Of a stretch of DNA of 6,775 bases, positions 4,448 through 6,775 are shown one piece after another. Made by a program: the position numbers and the translations under genes. The notes below the pieces were generated by a model. It was not told the DNA's origin. It worked only from the letters and a program-made list of their open reading frames with translations, and searched no databases. Source of the DNA: Treponema sp. (GTDB taxonomy: Bacteria > Spirochaetota > Spirochaetia > Treponematales > Breznakiellaceae); assembly GCA_031283905.1 (NCBI GenBank), contig JAITAW010000082.1:1-6775 (forward strand), given 5' to 3'. Positions within the stretch are counted from its first letter, which is position 1. Each line of letters opens with the position of its first letter.

Positions 4448-4762
4448 GTAGGCGCGGCGTTCATTGGGCGTTGGCAACGTCAACCGCTCCGGATTGCGCG
4501 AGCGGATGTTGACTCCACGGTGAATAACGGATCGTCATCTACTCCGATGATGTAAACTGGGCGTGTTCCGGTTTTTTGTCCTAAAAGAGTCTCAACATTG
4601 AGAGATTCTCTACCCCTTGAGTATTCGAGGGAACCATTTTTTTATATTGGAAACTCCACGCGGAGATCTCAAGGTCTCCGTAGTACGGCTTCCGTGAAGT
4701 TGCCGGTTGTGCGATTGGCGCATGGCGCGTAGTTGTGCGTAGTGTTTCCAAAAGGAGCTTGT
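4448..4762 (+). promoter_or_regulatory. Hairpin-rich rplI upstream region
   Basis: No gene is seen. Predicted stems are TCTCAA 4590-4595 / TTGAGA 4598-4603, CCCTTGA 4614-4620 / TCGAGGG 4625-4631 (one G-U), CGGAGATC 4661-4668 / GGTCTCCG 4673-4680 (TCAA loop, one G-U) and ACGG 4685-4688 / CCGT 4692-4695. CCTTGAG (4615-4621) is also an exact complement of CTCAAGG (4668-4674), so two of the stems can be replaced by a longer-range one. TATATT at 4643-4648 is -10-like but lacks a good -35 at proper spacing (TTGAGT 4617-4622 is 20 nt away). A second promoter for rplI-dnaB is plausible but not shown. Confidence 0.4.
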
Positions 4763-5362
4763 ATGAAGGTTATTTTGAACAAAGACCTTGCCACACTCGG
4801 CGAGGAAGGTGATGTACGGGATGTCGCCCGCGGTTATTTCAGAAACTATCTTTTCCCGCGAGGCCTAGCGGTACCCTATAACGACAAGACGGTCAAAATT
4901 TTTGAAGCCCGGAAAGATGAAATTGCGGCAAGAAAAGCCGAAAAGCGCAAAGAGGCTGCAAGTCTTAAAGAAAAATTGGAAGCGTTGAATCTTGTTTTGA
5001 CCATGCCCGCAGGCGCGAACGGAAAATTGTACGGCGCGGTGACAAGCCAAACCATTTGTGAAGAGATTGCGAAACAGGGCTTCCAGTTTGAACGGAAACG
5101 TATAGAGCTTCCTGGCAACAGTTTTAAGAGCGTAGGGAAATATAAGATCACCATCAGGCTCTATGAAGGGGCGGTCGCCGAACTCCCGCTCACAGTAAAG
5201 GCTCAGGTGGCGGAAACGAAACCCCATGCCCCTGTAACCGACAAAAGGCGGCGCAGACGCGATGAGCGCCGCCGCGCTGAGGAAGTCGAAACCGAACCCT
5301 CCCAGCCGGAACAGGACTCAGCGGCTGAAGCCGCACATGAGGAAGAGAACGTACGAGCTTGA
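4763..5362 (+). CDS. rplI: Large ribosomal subunit protein L9
   Basis: L9 binds 23S rRNA at the base of the L1 stalk and reaches out from the 50S subunit, helping maintain reading frame. The N-terminal domain (1-~45: MKVILNKDLATLGEEGDVRDVARGYFRNYLFPRGLA, with the family's GY-RN-L-P-G-A signature) leads to a charged connecting helix (~45-78, KAEKRKEAASLKEKLEAL). The C-terminal domain follows (~80-149, GANGKLYGAVTS). ATG 4763 follows AAAGGAG (4751-4757) by 5 nt; an upstream in-frame start at 4733 precedes the Shine-Dalgarno and is discarded. The protein has 199 residues against a usual ~150. The extra ~50 form a tail with a basic cluster (KRRRRRDERRR, 161-171), then an acidic Glu-rich end. dnaB follows after 38 nt. 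Confidence 0.95.
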   Translation: MKVILNKDLATLGEEGDVRDVARGYFRNYLFPRGLAVPYNDKTVKIFEARKDEIAARKAEKRKEAASLKEKLEALNLVLTMPAGANGKLYGAVTSQTICEEIAKQGFQFERKRIELPGNSFKSVGKYKITIRLYEGAVAELPLTVKAQVAETKPHAPVTDKRRRRRDERRRAEEVETEPSQPEQDSAAEAAHEEENVRA

Positions 5363-5400
5363 CAGGCGCGAACAAGACGGCTTGAGTGGTACCGAAAAGT

Positions 5401-6765
5401 ATGGCGGCATTAAAAGATAAAATTCCACCGCATGATGATACTGCTGAGCAGGCCACGCTTGGAGCGTTGCTTCTTGACGCGGAAGCCATAGCCATAGCGA
5501 TTCAGTATCTTCGTCCCGATGATTTTTACTCAAACGCTAATAAAGCCGTCTACGAGGCTATTCTGGGACTGTTTAACAAGGGTGTCAAGGCGGACATCTT
5601 AACCATTACCGGCGAGCTGAAACAAAACGGTAAACTTGAAGAAGTGGGCGGAGCCGCGTATGTCGCGTCCCTGACCAATGTGGTGCCTACAAGCGCAAAC
5701 GCCGAGTACTACGCGCAAACGGTGCAGAATTACTCCCTGCGCCGCGCCATGCAACGGGTGTCCAGCGAGAACATTGCTCAATCCTTTGATGAATCGCTTG
5801 AGCCGCGGGCTATATTAGAGGAAATCCAGCAAAAACTTTTTGATTTAAGCGACAACCGGCAGGCGTTTAAGGCAAAAAGCGTACGGGAACTGCTTCCCAA
5901 TGTGATAGCCGCCCTTGAACGCGTACAGGCCGCAAAAAAAGAATTCACCGGCATCCCTTCGGGGTTTGACGAGCTTGACAAGCTGACATCGGGATTTCAA
6001 CCCTCCGAATTTATCATTATCGGAGCGCGTCCTTCTATGGGAAAAACGGCGCTTGCCTTGAGTATGGCATCGCATATTTCCATACAAAAACACGTACCAA
6101 CGGCATTTTTTTCTTTGGAAATGTCCGACATGTCCCTAATGCTCCGCCTTATCTCAAGCGAAGCCAAAATAAACAGCAATAAGCTGAGAACCGGTTACTT
6201 TCCAAACAGCGACTTTATTAAAATTCAAGAAGCTGCCGGACGGCTCTACGATGCGTCTCTGTACCTTGTGGATATGCCGAACATGAAGCTTCTGGATTTA
6301 CGCGCCCATGCGCGGCGGCTTCGGGCGCAACAGAAAGTGGCGATCATTTTTATCGACTATCTGGGGCTTATCAATGTGGAAAATTCCCGCATACCCCGTT
6401 TTGAACAAATAGCCGAAGTTTCCCGTTCGCTCAAAAGCCTCGCCCGTGAGCTTAACATTCCGATTGTGGCGCTCTCCCAGCTTACCCGCGCTGCGGAGGG
6501 CGAAAAGCCGAACCTGTCAAGTTTGAGAGATTCCGGCTCCATTGAGCAGGATGCCGATGTTGTGATGTTTTTGCACAGGGAACGGGAATATGAGAAAAAA
6601 AAGGAAGGCGGCGGCAATAGCGGCGCTAATAATGCGGGAGAAAAAAAAGAAGGAACAACAAGTCTCATTTTAGCCAAACAGAGAAACGGGCCTGTCGGTA
6701 CCGTTCAACTGACATTTTTATCGGATTACACAAAATTTACTGAGCTTGCAAAAGACAGACCATAG
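5401..6765 (+). CDS. dnaB: Replicative DNA helicase DnaB
   Basis: DnaB is the hexameric ring helicase that unwinds DNA ahead of the fork and binds primase. The 454 residues are a normal length with no intein. The N-terminal domain (~8-105, IPPHDDTAEQATLGALLLD) is joined by a linker to a RecA-like domain from about 165. It shows Walker A GARPSMGKT (208-216), catalytic Glu240 in FFSLEMS, Walker B Asp319 in IIFIDYLGLI, the ALSQLTR motif, RDSGSIEQDADVVMFLHRE, and Lys426/Arg428 in AKQRNGPVG (arginine-finger region). The REYEKKK...GEKKEGTTS linker contains two runs of eight A (6595-6602, 6641-6648). ATG 5401 fits the family start. GTG 5386 in frame would add five residues. Neither has a strong Shine-Dalgarno, suggesting low or coupled translation. 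Confidence 0.95.
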   Translation: MAALKDKIPPHDDTAEQATLGALLLDAEAIAIAIQYLRPDDFYSNANKAVYEAILGLFNKGVKADILTITGELKQNGKLEEVGGAAYVASLTNVVPTSANAEYYAQTVQNYSLRRAMQRVSSENIAQSFDESLEPRAILEEIQQKLFDLSDNRQAFKAKSVRELLPNVIAALERVQAAKKEFTGIPSGFDELDKLTSGFQPSEFIIIGARPSMGKTALALSMASHISIQKHVPTAFFSLEMSDMSLMLRLISSEAKINSNKLRTGYFPNSDFIKIQEAAGRLYDASLYLVDMPNMKLLDLRAHARRLRAQQKVAIIFIDYLGLINVENSRIPRFEQIAEVSRSLKSLARELNIPIVALSQLTRAAEGEKPNLSSLRDSGSIEQDADVVMFLHREREYEKKKEGGGNSGANNAGEKKEGTTSLILAKQRNGPVGTVQLTFLSDYTKFTELAKDRP

Positions 6766-6775
6766 TTTTCTTCTA

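Noticed and set aside
5401..6765. Intein inside DnaB
   Set aside because: DnaB is a frequent intein host, but Walker A, Walker B and the arginine-finger region are contiguous and the length is normal.
1..6775. CRISPR array, retron, toxin-antitoxin pair, phage module or diversity-generating retroelement
   Set aside because: No regularly spaced repeats, reverse transcriptase motifs, paired small genes or phage proteins were seen on either strand.

Overview
This window of about 6.8 kb looks like spirochaete chromosome, most likely a Treponema-like host-associated lineage. The gene order rpsF-ssb-rpsR-(DUF2232-like membrane protein)-rplI-dnaB is the classical S6/SSB/S18/L9/replicative-helicase cluster. 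The signal-peptide protein at the left resembles, from memory, a CsgG/LpoB-like family that is abundant in treponemes. No database search was possible, so the genus is an inference.

Right two thirds (about 2080-6765) is a conserved housekeeping block, all on the + strand. A TTGACA/TATATT promoter (2079-2106) and a structured leader precede rpsF (2213-2491). ssb (2501-2992), rpsR (3109-3438) and a polytopic membrane protein (3440-4417) follow, the last starting 1 nt after the rpsR stop. A terminator-like hairpin (4420-4447) and a 345-nt hairpin-rich gap then precede rplI (4763-5362) and dnaB (5401-6765). S6 and S18 bind together in the 30S subunit, L9 sits on the 50S subunit, and SSB and DnaB work at the replication fork. 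The block therefore ties ribosome assembly to DNA replication.

Left third (1-2070) is accessory or decaying DNA. It holds a 17-C homopolymer (65-81), three back-to-back hairpins (350-418), and a short gene (448-897) whose N-terminal half looks like a CsgG/LpoB-like protein but whose C-terminal half does not. On the minus strand (981-1487) is a heavily degraded IS5-family (IS427-like) insertion sequence. Its transposase can be traced in four fragments with frameshifts, an internal deletion and a lost catalytic glutamate. A strongly AT-rich stretch (about 1555-1740), several hairpins and a terminator-like site (1935-1958) separate this debris from the ribosomal operon.

I did not find a complete undescribed system (no CRISPR, retron, toxin-antitoxin or phage module). 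The most interesting signals are regulatory: the poly-C tract, the triple hairpin, and the leaders of rpsF, rpsR and rplI, two of which can fold in mutually exclusive ways.
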